Positions 1 to 10,154 of a DNA stretch of 64,000 bases are shown piece after piece. The notes under the pieces are model-generated. The model had not been told where the DNA came from, did no database searches, and worked only from the letters and a program-made list of their open reading frames with translations. Origin of the DNA: Bacteroides luti (GTDB taxonomy: Bacteria > Bacteroidota > Bacteroidia > Bacteroidales > Bacteroidaceae); NCBI RefSeq assembly GCF_900128905.1, contig NZ_FQTV01000012.1, positions 101,855-165,854 of the forward strand. The letters run 5' to 3'. The position numbers were made by a program, and so were the translations under genes. Every line of letters starts with the position of its first letter. The first letter of the stretch is position 1.

Positions 1-402
1 AGAGACAGAACCGGTAAGGTCTTTTCTTTTAGTAGTACCATAACCAATTACAACAACTTCGTCCATTACTTTGCTGTTACTTTTTAGCACAATGTCCATA
101 GGTGCATTTGTCTTTACTGCAACTGTAAGTGGGCTCATACCAACATAACTAACTTGAATGTTTTTTACTTTTTCAGGGAGGGCTAAAGAGAATTTTCCAT
201 CAATGTCGGTAACAGTTCCTATAGAAGGAGCACCAACAGCTTTAATATTGGCACCTATTACAGTTTCCCCAGATTCATCATGAACCACGCCACTAATCTT
301 CTTTTGTTGAGCGTTTATATACTGTACGCCAATTAAAAAAATAAAAATCAGAAATAAGGTCAGCTTATTTCTGATTTTTCGCTTTCCTGTTTTCATATCC
401 AT
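1..402 (-). CDS. SusC-like TonB-dependent receptor, N-terminal part (runs off window)
   Basis: This is the first 134 codons of an outer-membrane SusC/RagA-type TonB-dependent receptor, read leftward and cut by the window edge. After a signal peptide (about residues 1-31) comes a carboxypeptidase-D-regulatory-like beta-sandwich with ISGVVHDESGETVIGANI and GTVTDIDGKFSL. The motif DEVVVIGYGTTKRKDLTGS, which precedes the TonB plug in SusC proteins, follows near the cut. Met codons at 402 and 396 are both possible starts; the first is used here. A SusD partner would be expected further left, outside the window. The upstream gap holds a 21-bp-period direct repeat that may be its operator. The substrate cannot be told from this fragment. 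The family call is firm. Confidence 0.93.
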   Translation of the reverse strand, partial: MDMKTGKRKIRNKLTLFLIFIFLIGVQYINAQQKKISGVVHDESGETVIGANIKAVGAPSIGTVTDIDGKFSLALPEKVKNIQVSYVGMSPLTVAVKTNAPMDIVLKSNSKVMDEVVVIGYGTTKRKDLTGSVS

Positions 403-426
403 AAATATTAAATTTAAAATTGTGCA

Positions 427-491
427 CAAAGATCCGTGTTTTTCAGAAGCTTGTTGTGCATTATTTATTTAAAGAAGTGCATTATTTAACT
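427..491 (-). promoter_or_regulatory. Candidate operator and -7 box of the partial susC gene
   Basis: The 12-mer GTGCATTATTTA occurs at 456-467 and again at 477-488, exactly 21 bp apart, as expected for an AraC-type activator binding two half-sites on one face of the helix. Leftward of it, GATCTTTG (434 to 427 on the minus strand) differs by one base from the Bacteroides -7 consensus TAnnTTTG. Transcription would start about 20 bases before the start codon. There is no convincing -33 box, which fits an activator-dependent promoter. The rest of the 403-771 gap is AT-rich with nothing else recognised except the kinase promoter. Confidence 0.5.
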
Positions 492-691
492 TACCAGCAT
501 TTCATTAATATACGTCTTTTGGTCTTAGGAAAATATTGTAGAAATTAATGAATAAAGTAGTGATTTGTGCTTTTTGTGGGCTGTTATGGATATGATTTTT
601 TTTTATCAATGTAATAAAAATGGTATTTTTGTTGTGATTGTGATAAAAAATATTGTTTCATAAAAATGAATCATTTATCGGCTAACAATTC

Positions 692-720
692 TTTCAATTT
701 AAATATAAATTTTATATTTG
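692..720 (+). promoter_or_regulatory. Putative promoter of the histidine kinase gene
   Basis: TATATTTG at 713-720 matches the Bacteroides -7 consensus TAnnTTTG. A weak TTTC lies 17 bp upstream in place of the -33 TTTG. The leader to the start codon at 772 would be about 45 bases. Confidence 0.4.
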
Positions 721-771
721 CGTTCTGAAAACAGGAATTTATATTCTCTGGACAATGCTTAAAAACTAATT

Positions 772-2742
772 ATGAAAATTTCTCTCTCTTATAAACTAAA
801 TCTTATATGTCTTCTAGTTGCTTTTTTGCTGCCAGGTATCTTTGGTTGCTTAAATGCCTATGGAGAAAACGCTCCCCAAAATTCTATTCTTATAATCAGT
901 TCATACAATCCTGAAACATCTCAAACATCTAAAAATATTTCTGCTTTTTTAGATGAATATCGTCTTTTAGGGGGTAAATCTCCTGTTATAATAGAAAATA
1001 TGAATTGTGGAAGCTTTACTGAAGCTACTTTGTGGAAAGGGCAGATGAAGAATATTCTGAATAAATATTTTTTAAGCAATCGCCATCCGGGAATAATTAT
1101 TCTTCTTGGTCAGGAGGCTTGGTCTGCATTTCTTTCTCAGGATGCTCAAACTACAGAAAAAGCACATAATATACCTGCTATTGTTGGCATGGTGAGCCGG
1201 AATGCTATTATTCTTCCTAATGATAGTCTATCGTTGGACAAATGGAATCCTGAAAGTATTGATGCGCTAAAGGATTCTTATCGGATACATAAAATGGCTG
1301 GTTATATTTATCAATATGATATAGACAAGAATATAAAGCTGATTCAGGATTTGTATCCAAAAACAAAACATGTAGCATTAGTTACTGATAATACTTATGG
1401 TGGGGTTTCTTTGCAGGCGTATGTAAAAAAGGAAATTAAAAAGTTTCGCGGATTAGATCTTATATTATTAGATGGAAGAAAAAACTCAATTTATACAATA
1501 GTAGATAGCATTAATAAGTTGCCTGATAATACTGTTATGTTGTTAGGTACTTGGAGAGTAGATAAGAACAATGGTTATTTTATGAATAATGCCACCTATA
1601 TGATGATGGCTGCAAAGCCAAAAATGCCAGCTTTTACTATAACATCAATAGGTTTGGGGCATTGGGCTGTAGGTGGTTGTATTCCCCAGTATCGTACTAT
1701 TGGTAAGGATATGGCTATACAGGCTTATAATATATTAGATGACAGAACTGTTGTTAAACCCAAAATAGAACTTATTCATAATCAATATACCTTTGATGCG
1801 ATAAAATTGGATAGCCTGAAAATTAGTGTAAATAAGCTGCCAGATGGCTTTGTTTTGATAAATGAAAAGCCTTCTTTTTATGAACAGAATAAGTATCTGG
1901 TTTGGGGATGTATTTTCGTCTTTTTTACGCTTTTAATAGGTATGATTATTTCTCTTTACTTCTTGTTCCGTACAAAGAAGTTGAAGGACGAACTTGAAGT
2001 GTCTGAAGCCGATTTGCGTGTAGCTAAAGAAAAAGCAGAAGAATCAGAACGTTTAAAATCAGCCTTTCTGGCAAATATGACTCATGAAATCCGGACACCT
2101 CTTAATGCTATTGTTGGTTTCTCTAATGTGTTGGCTACAGGAGGGTGCGCTCAGGAAGATATCGTTGAGTATAATAAAGTTATTCAAACTAACTCTGATC
2201 TTCTTCTTCGTTTGATTAATGATATTCTTGATATATCTCGTTTAGAATCTGGTATGCTTGAATTCTATTATGAAGAGTGTAATGTGGAATCTTTATGTAA
2301 GGAGGTTTTGGCTTCAGTAGAAGCAACGTGTAAGAATCCGGTGGAATTTACTTTCGAATCTTTCGATCCAAATTTTTATATGGTTACAGATATACAACGC
2401 TTGCAGCAGGTTTTATTAAATCTCCTTTCAAATTCCTGTAAGTTTACTAAAGAAGGTTCTGTTATCTTAAACTATAAGATTGATGAAATAAAAAAAATGA
2501 TATTTTTTTCTGTAACTGATACCGGTGAAGGAATAGGGGAAGGAGAAGAAGAAATGATCTTTGATCGTTTTAAGAAATTAAATGATTTTGTTCAAGGATC
2601 TGGCTTAGGCTTAGCTATTTGCAAAACAATTATGAATGTATTGGGAGGTGATATCTGGGTAGATTCATCTTATAAAAATGGTGCACGTTTTGTATTTTCA
2701 CATCCATTGAATTTAAAAACTCAGGAAAATATTGCTGAATAA
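772..2742 (+). CDS. Membrane sensor histidine kinase with periplasmic binding-protein-like sensor
   Basis: This 656-residue protein is a two-component sensor kinase. A signal or anchor segment (about 8-31) is followed by a periplasmic region of about 340 residues that resembles the ABC substrate-binding-protein-like sensors found on some kinases (for example IIISSYNPETS and VALVTDNTYGG). One transmembrane helix spans about 376-398. A short coiled linker leads to HisKA, with the phosphoacceptor His438 in FLANMTHEIRTPLNAIVG, and then to HATPase_c with the N box (LLNLLSNSCKFT) and the DTGEGIG and GSGLGLAI G boxes. There is no receiver or DNA-binding domain, and no response regulator gene follows; tRNA-Ser lies directly downstream. 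It is divergent from the partial susC gene. The signal it senses and its partner are unknown. Confidence 0.9.
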   Translation: MKISLSYKLNLICLLVAFLLPGIFGCLNAYGENAPQNSILIISSYNPETSQTSKNISAFLDEYRLLGGKSPVIIENMNCGSFTEATLWKGQMKNILNKYFLSNRHPGIIILLGQEAWSAFLSQDAQTTEKAHNIPAIVGMVSRNAIILPNDSLSLDKWNPESIDALKDSYRIHKMAGYIYQYDIDKNIKLIQDLYPKTKHVALVTDNTYGGVSLQAYVKKEIKKFRGLDLILLDGRKNSIYTIVDSINKLPDNTVMLLGTWRVDKNNGYFMNNATYMMMAAKPKMPAFTITSIGLGHWAVGGCIPQYRTIGKDMAIQAYNILDDRTVVKPKIELIHNQYTFDAIKLDSLKISVNKLPDGFVLINEKPSFYEQNKYLVWGCIFVFFTLLIGMIISLYFLFRTKKLKDELEVSEADLRVAKEKAEESERLKSAFLANMTHEIRTPLNAIVGFSNVLATGGCAQEDIVEYNKVIQTNSDLLLRLINDILDISRLESGMLEFYYEECNVESLCKEVLASVEATCKNPVEFTFESFDPNFYMVTDIQRLQQVLLNLLSNSCKFTKEGSVILNYKIDEIKKMIFFSVTDTGEGIGEGEEEMIFDRFKKLNDFVQGSGLGLAICKTIMNVLGGDIWVDSSYKNGARFVFSHPLNLKTQENIAE

Positions 2743-2755
2743 AATGCGCCAAAAG

Positions 2756-2786
2756 TTTGGAGGTTTCAAAAATTGTTGTACCTTTG
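2756..2786 (+). promoter_or_regulatory. Canonical Bacteroides promoter of tRNA-Ser
   Basis: TTTG at 2756-2759 is followed by exactly 19 bp and then TACCTTTG at 2779-2786. This is a full match to the Bacteroides -33/-7 consensus (TTTG, N19, TAnnTTTG). The tRNA begins 40 bp downstream. It supports placing the organism in or near Bacteroides. Confidence 0.85.
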
Positions 2787-2826
2787 CAACGCTTTTGAGA
2801 GAAAGAGCAATAAAGAAAATACTTTT

Positions 2827-2911
2827 GGAGAGATGGCAGAGTGGTCGATTGCGGCGGTCTTGAAAACCGTTGAACTGCGAGGTTCCTGGGGTTCGAATCC
2901 CTATCTCTCCG
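2827..2911 (+). tRNA. tRNA-Ser (anticodon UGA)
   Basis: The acceptor stem GGAGAGA pairs with TCTCTCC at the 3' end and is followed by discriminator G. The anticodon loop CTTGAAA carries TGA and is closed by GCGGT/ACCGT. A long class II variable arm (2877-2890 region) and a T arm with loop TTCGAAT complete the fold. CCA is not encoded. The long variable arm and the UGA anticodon identify a serine tRNA that reads UCA and related codons. The small reading frame on the opposite strand is only a shadow of this gene. Confidence 0.95.
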
Positions 2912-2948
2912 CTGAACAAGCCGAACAAAACCGGTAAGTTAAAGGTCT

Positions 2949-2985
2949 AATTCCTACAAATCTATGATTTGTAGGAATTTTTTTT
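2949..2985 (+). terminator. Rho-independent terminator after tRNA-Ser
   Basis: A perfect 14-bp stem (2949-2962 with 2966-2979, starting AATTCCTACAAATC) with a 3-base loop is followed by a T run to 2985. It ends the tRNA transcript. The remainder of the gap up to 3275 shows nothing recognisable. Confidence 0.9.
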
Positions 2986-3275
2986 GTTTATATATGTTTG
3001 CATGATTATTATGCTATCAAAGATCTTTAAACTTTCCAACAAATTTATGGACTGATCACTTCTTCTTTATATTGGCTCCTTTGCCATTCAAAATAATTAC
3101 CTCGACACAAAGGACTGAAAGAGTTTCAACTCAAGATTAAATTATTTCTCAAATAAGTTTTAATACAAACACTTATCCTTAGATGTAAACCTGCTTAGGT
3201 TTTATCAAGCATTAGTTAATACGCTTTTCTTATCTGGCTTATAGATATGCTTTTAAGTAAATCCAGTTTTACTTT

Positions 3276-3340
3276 TATCTAAAATTGAAAACCAAATATC
3301 TTAATTTGAAACTAAGAATAATATGGTAAGGCTATTTTTG
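3276..3340 (+). promoter_or_regulatory. Two-half-site operator plus -7 box of the esterase/GH operon (motif A)
   Basis: TATCT at 3276 and at 3297 start two similar 21-base units sharing TATCTnAAnTTGAAA. TATTTTTG (TAnnTTTG) begins at 3333, exactly 36 bp after the second unit start. The same geometry recurs at 14767, 18465 and 34520. A 20-base core is nearly identical to the one at 34531. No -33 TTTG is present, which suggests positive control by a DNA-binding activator. The leader to the gene at 3391 would be about 45 bases. Confidence 0.65.
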
Positions 3341-3390
3341 CTATATAAATTTAATATCACGAATAATAAAATTGATAACTTAAATAGAAT

Positions 3391-4251
3391 ATGAAAAGAA
3401 AAACAAAGATTACTTTATTGGTATTTGTAGCATTACTAGCATTGAACTTGAATTCTTATAGTCAGGATAAGAATTTTTATATTTTCATTTGTTTGGGACA
3501 ATCTAATATGGAGGGAAATGCCAAAATTGAACCTCAAGATACAATTATGACTGATAACCGTTTTCAGGTTTTGTCAACTGTTGATTGTCCTGATAAGGGT
3601 AGAGTCAAGGCTAACTGGTATCCTGCTGTTCCGCCATTATGCAGATGTAATACCGGTTTAACACCTGCTGATTATTTTGGTAGAACAATGATTGCCAATC
3701 TTCCAAAGAATGTAAGAGTGGGTGTAATAAATGTAGCTGTTGGTGGCTGTAAAATAGAACTTTTTGATAAAGATAATTATCAATCTTATGTAGCGACAGC
3801 TCCATCATGGATGATTGGTATGATAAATCAATATGATGGAAATCCTTATGGACGACTGGTTGAAATGGCTAAAATCGCTCAAAAGTCGGGTGTAATAAAG
3901 GGAATCTTGCTGCATCAGGGAGAATCTAATACGGGTGATGAAACTTGGCCATCAAAGGTTCAGGGCGTTTATAACAATCTGCTGAAGGACTTGAATCTGA
4001 ATTCAAAATCGGTGCCTTTACTTGCCGGAGAACTTGTAGCAGCTGAACAAGGTGGCAAATGTGCAAGCATGAATGCTATTATAAATAAACTTCCTCAGAC
4101 TATTCCTAATTCACACGTTATCTCTTCCAAAGATTGCACAGCTATAGGAGATGGACTGCACTTTACTGCCGAAGGTTATAGAAAACTAGGTAAAAGATAT
4201 GCTGTGAAAATGCTTTCTCTATTAGGAATTAAAATCAATTCAGAAGAATAA
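3391..4251 (+). CDS. SGNH-type acetylesterase, sialate O-acetylesterase/CE6-like
   Basis: This 286-residue secreted esterase has a signal peptide ending near residue 24 (NSYSQ). The block FICLGQSNMEG contains the likely nucleophile Ser38, and GDGLHFTAEGY near the end supplies Asp254 and His257. VGVINVAVGG and LLHQGESN are the oxyanion-side blocks typical of this family. CE6 members remove O-acetyl groups from xylan, so periplasmic or surface deacetylation of xylan fragments is the probable role. It is the first gene of the enzyme run and sits just behind a motif A operator. A degraded tail of another SGNH esterase follows directly, which suggests two esterase genes once stood here. The exact substrate is inferred. 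Confidence 0.85.
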   Translation: MKRKTKITLLVFVALLALNLNSYSQDKNFYIFICLGQSNMEGNAKIEPQDTIMTDNRFQVLSTVDCPDKGRVKANWYPAVPPLCRCNTGLTPADYFGRTMIANLPKNVRVGVINVAVGGCKIELFDKDNYQSYVATAPSWMIGMINQYDGNPYGRLVEMAKIAQKSGVIKGILLHQGESNTGDETWPSKVQGVYNNLLKDLNLNSKSVPLLAGELVAAEQGGKCASMNAIINKLPQTIPNSHVISSKDCTAIGDGLHFTAEGYRKLGKRYAVKMLSLLGIKINSEE

Positions 4252-4253
4252 TT

Positions 4254-4376
4254 ATTCAGAACTCTGATATTCCGGAAGCTGTTCTGCCTGATATGCACGG
4301 CGGTGATTTTCTTCATCCCAATGAAGCCGGGTATAAAAGAATGGCAGAATCAATTAATTTGAATCTGTTTAAATAA
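4254..4376 (+). pseudogene. 3' remnant of a second SGNH/GDSL hydrolase gene
   Basis: In a different frame from the preceding gene, and without a start codon of its own, about 40 codons read IIQNSDIPEAVLPDMHGG, then DFLHPNEAGYKRMAESINLN, ending LFK and stop. The block DxLHPNxxGYxxMAxxIxLxLF is the conserved C-terminal Asp/His motif of GDSL esterases. Only this tail survives, starting three bases after the CE6-like stop codon. I read it as a deletion scar. The rest of the gap to 4444 is featureless. Confidence 0.75.
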
Positions 4377-4417
4377 CTGGCGATATTTTTAGCTTCCTGA
4401 AATGCCCGCATAGTTAA

Positions 4418-6424
<2,007 letters not shown>

Positions 6425-6452
6425 AATGATTTTAATAGTTTATTGAATATAA

Positions 6453-7610
<1,158 letters not shown>

Positions 7611-7650
7611 TTATGTTAGCAGTAAAAATCTATAGAAAAAATTGTAAGAA

Positions 7651-10059
7651 ATGAAATCTGCTCTTCTTTTAAAGCCAAAAATGGTTAAGCTTAGTGTTTT
7701 TATTTGTGGTTTATTATTTTGTAGTAGTATTAAAGCTCAGGATAAATTATATCCGAATACTTTTCCGTTAAGTGATGTGACATTACTTAACGGTCCATTT
7801 AAACATGCCAGAGATTTGAATATTCAGACACTTTTGAAATATGATGTTGATCGTTTAGTGGCTCCGTATCGTAAGGAAGCCGGATTAACTCCCAAAGGTG
7901 AAAGCTATGAAAACTGGATTGGACTGGATGGACATGTAGGAGGGCATTACCTCTCTGCAATGGCAATTAATTATGCTGCTACCGGTAATGCAGAGTGTAA
8001 GAAACGTTTGGATTACATGATTGCTGAACTGAAAGCTTGTCAGGATGCTAATACAAAAAATCACCCGGAGTGGGGCGATGGATATGTAGGTGGTGTTCCT
8101 GATAGTAAAGGTGTATGGAGTAAGATTAAGGCTGGCGATGTTAGTATTATCTGGAAATACTGGGTACCCTGGTACAACGTACATAAAATGTATGCCGGAC
8201 TTAGAGATGCATGGTTATATACAGGCAACAAAGAAGCAAAAAAGATTTTTATAAAATTCTGCGACTGGGCTATTAATGTCACTTCAGGTCTTTCTGATAT
8301 AAAAATGGAAGAGATGCTTGGTAATGAGCATGGTGGTATGAATGAAGTTTTTGCCGATGCATATCAGATGACTGGCAATCAGAAATATCTGGTTGCTGCT
8401 AAGCGTTTCTCTCATAAAATGTTGCTTAATGCAATGGCAGCAAATACAGATAATCTTGATAATAAACATGCGAATACACAAGTACCTAAAGTTGTAGGCT
8501 TTGAAAGAATAGCAGAACTATCCCACGATAATAACTATGGAAAGGCTGGAAGCTTTTTCTGGGAAACGGTAACTGCCAATCGTTCTCTTGCATTTGGTGG
8601 AAATAGCAGACGGGAAATTTTCCCGAGTGCGGCTGCCTGTTCGGATTATGTAAATGATGTAGAAGGTCCGGAAAGTTGTAATTCATACAATATGCTGAAA
8701 CTTACTGAAGATCTTTTCCGGGTTAATCCGTTGGCTAAATATGCCGATTATTACGAAAGAACGCTATTTAATCACATACTCTCATCTCAGCACCCTGAAC
8801 ATGGAGGATATGTATATTTCACATCAGCTCGCCCACGTCATTACAGGGTATATTCCACTCCGAATGAGGGAATGTGGTGCTGTGTGGGAAGTGGCATGGA
8901 AAACCATGGTAAATATGGTCAGTTTATCTATACTCACTCTAAAGACTCGTTGTTTTTAAATCTGTTTATTGCTTCAGAACTAAACTGGAAAGAGAAAAAT
9001 ATAAAAGTAAGACAGGAAACAGGATTCCCAAATGAAGAACAGACTAAACTTACAATAACCAGCGGCAATGCTCGCTTCAAGTTGATGATTCGTTATCCTT
9101 ATTGGGTAAAAGATGGACAGTTGAAAATTACGATTAATGGAAAGATGGTTGACTTTGTTGCGCATCCGTCATCTTATGTTATTATTAACAGAATGTGGGA
9201 AAAAGGGGATGTTGTAGTAATTAAATTCCCGATGAACACTCATATTGAACATCTGCCAAATGTGCCTAATTACATAGCTTTTATGCATGGTCCTATCTTG
9301 CTGAGTGCCAAAACGGGTACAGAGGATTTGAAAGGATTGGTTGCCGACAATTCAAGGTGGGGACATATAGCGAGTGGAAAGAAATTGCCTTTAAATGAAG
9401 CTCCGATTATTGTGGATGATAATATTGATTCCTTGGTAAATAAGGTAATTCCTGTAGCAGGAAAGCCGTTTGATTTTACTTTCTCGCAGGTTAAAATGGT
9501 TAATCCGATAAAGGTAGAACTGGAACCGTTTTATAAAATTCATGATGCGAGATATGAAATGTATTGGATGACTTTATCAAACAGTCAGTACCGTTCTTAT
9601 ATTGATTCACTTTCAGTGTTAGAACAACAAAAAGCCGATTTGCAGAAACGTACCATAGACTTTGTAGCTCCGGGAGAACAGCAACCGGAAGTTGATCATG
9701 CTGCTGAAAAGCAAAATACAAATAGTGGAAATAACTTGGATGAATTTTGGCGTGATGCTCGCAATGAAGGCTATTTTAGCTATAAACTTGCTACAAATAA
9801 GGAAACAAGTCTGAGCTTGATGGTACGTTACTGGGGAGCTGAAACGGGTAATAGAAAATTTGATATTTACATTGATAATGAGAAGCTGGTAACGGAGAAT
9901 ATAAGTGGCAAATGGAATAGAAAGGAATTCCGGAATGTAGAATATCCTATTCCTGAATCAATGCTGAAGGGTAAAGATTACGTTAGAGTTAAGTTCCAAT
10001 CTTTGCCTGATAATATAGCCGGTGCAGTTTATTATGTTCGTATAATCAGAAATAAATAG
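7651..10059 (+). CDS. GH127 beta-L-arabinofuranosidase-like glycoside hydrolase
   Basis: This 802-residue secreted enzyme belongs to the DUF1680/GH127 family. The catalytic zinc site is visible: NSRREIF with Glu322 in the acid/base position, GPESC with Glu341 and Cys343, and WCCVGSGMENHGKYG with Cys410 and Cys411. The HGGMNE block (227-232) is also typical. The C-terminal third includes the usual domain with ELEPFYKIHDARYEMYWM and a final beta-rich domain. GH127 enzymes release beta-L-arabinofuranose or related sugars from arabinans and glycoproteins. Here it lies between CE1 and GH95 genes, so removal of an arabinose-type decoration is the likely job. An alternative start at 7681 (MVKLS) would give a more ordinary signal peptide than the annotated start. 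Confidence 0.9.
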   Translation: MKSALLLKPKMVKLSVFICGLLFCSSIKAQDKLYPNTFPLSDVTLLNGPFKHARDLNIQTLLKYDVDRLVAPYRKEAGLTPKGESYENWIGLDGHVGGHYLSAMAINYAATGNAECKKRLDYMIAELKACQDANTKNHPEWGDGYVGGVPDSKGVWSKIKAGDVSIIWKYWVPWYNVHKMYAGLRDAWLYTGNKEAKKIFIKFCDWAINVTSGLSDIKMEEMLGNEHGGMNEVFADAYQMTGNQKYLVAAKRFSHKMLLNAMAANTDNLDNKHANTQVPKVVGFERIAELSHDNNYGKAGSFFWETVTANRSLAFGGNSRREIFPSAAACSDYVNDVEGPESCNSYNMLKLTEDLFRVNPLAKYADYYERTLFNHILSSQHPEHGGYVYFTSARPRHYRVYSTPNEGMWCCVGSGMENHGKYGQFIYTHSKDSLFLNLFIASELNWKEKNIKVRQETGFPNEEQTKLTITSGNARFKLMIRYPYWVKDGQLKITINGKMVDFVAHPSSYVIINRMWEKGDVVVIKFPMNTHIEHLPNVPNYIAFMHGPILLSAKTGTEDLKGLVADNSRWGHIASGKKLPLNEAPIIVDDNIDSLVNKVIPVAGKPFDFTFSQVKMVNPIKVELEPFYKIHDARYEMYWMTLSNSQYRSYIDSLSVLEQQKADLQKRTIDFVAPGEQQPEVDHAAEKQNTNSGNNLDEFWRDARNEGYFSYKLATNKETSLSLMVRYWGAETGNRKFDIYIDNEKLVTENISGKWNRKEFRNVEYPIPESMLKGKDYVRVKFQSLPDNIAGAVYYVRIIRNK

Positions 10060-10071
10060 AATTAGTAATTA

Positions 10072-10126
10072 GGATTAACTGTTAGAATAAATCTTTGCTT
10101 GGAAATATTCATCAGTTAATCCTTTT
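10072..10126 (+). terminator. Stem-loop between GH127 and GH95 genes
   Basis: GGATTAACTG (10072-10081) pairs perfectly with CAGTTAATCC (10113-10122), followed by TTTT. The loop is about 31 bases, long for a classical terminator, so this may be a weak terminator, an attenuator or an RNA-processing hairpin within the operon. Confidence 0.4.
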
Positions 10127-10154
10127 AATTATGTATAATCTTTAAATATATAAA

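Noticed and set aside
2713..2928. Minus-strand 71-codon frame
   Set aside because: It lies across the tRNA-Ser gene and its flanks; the translation is a shadow of the tRNA.
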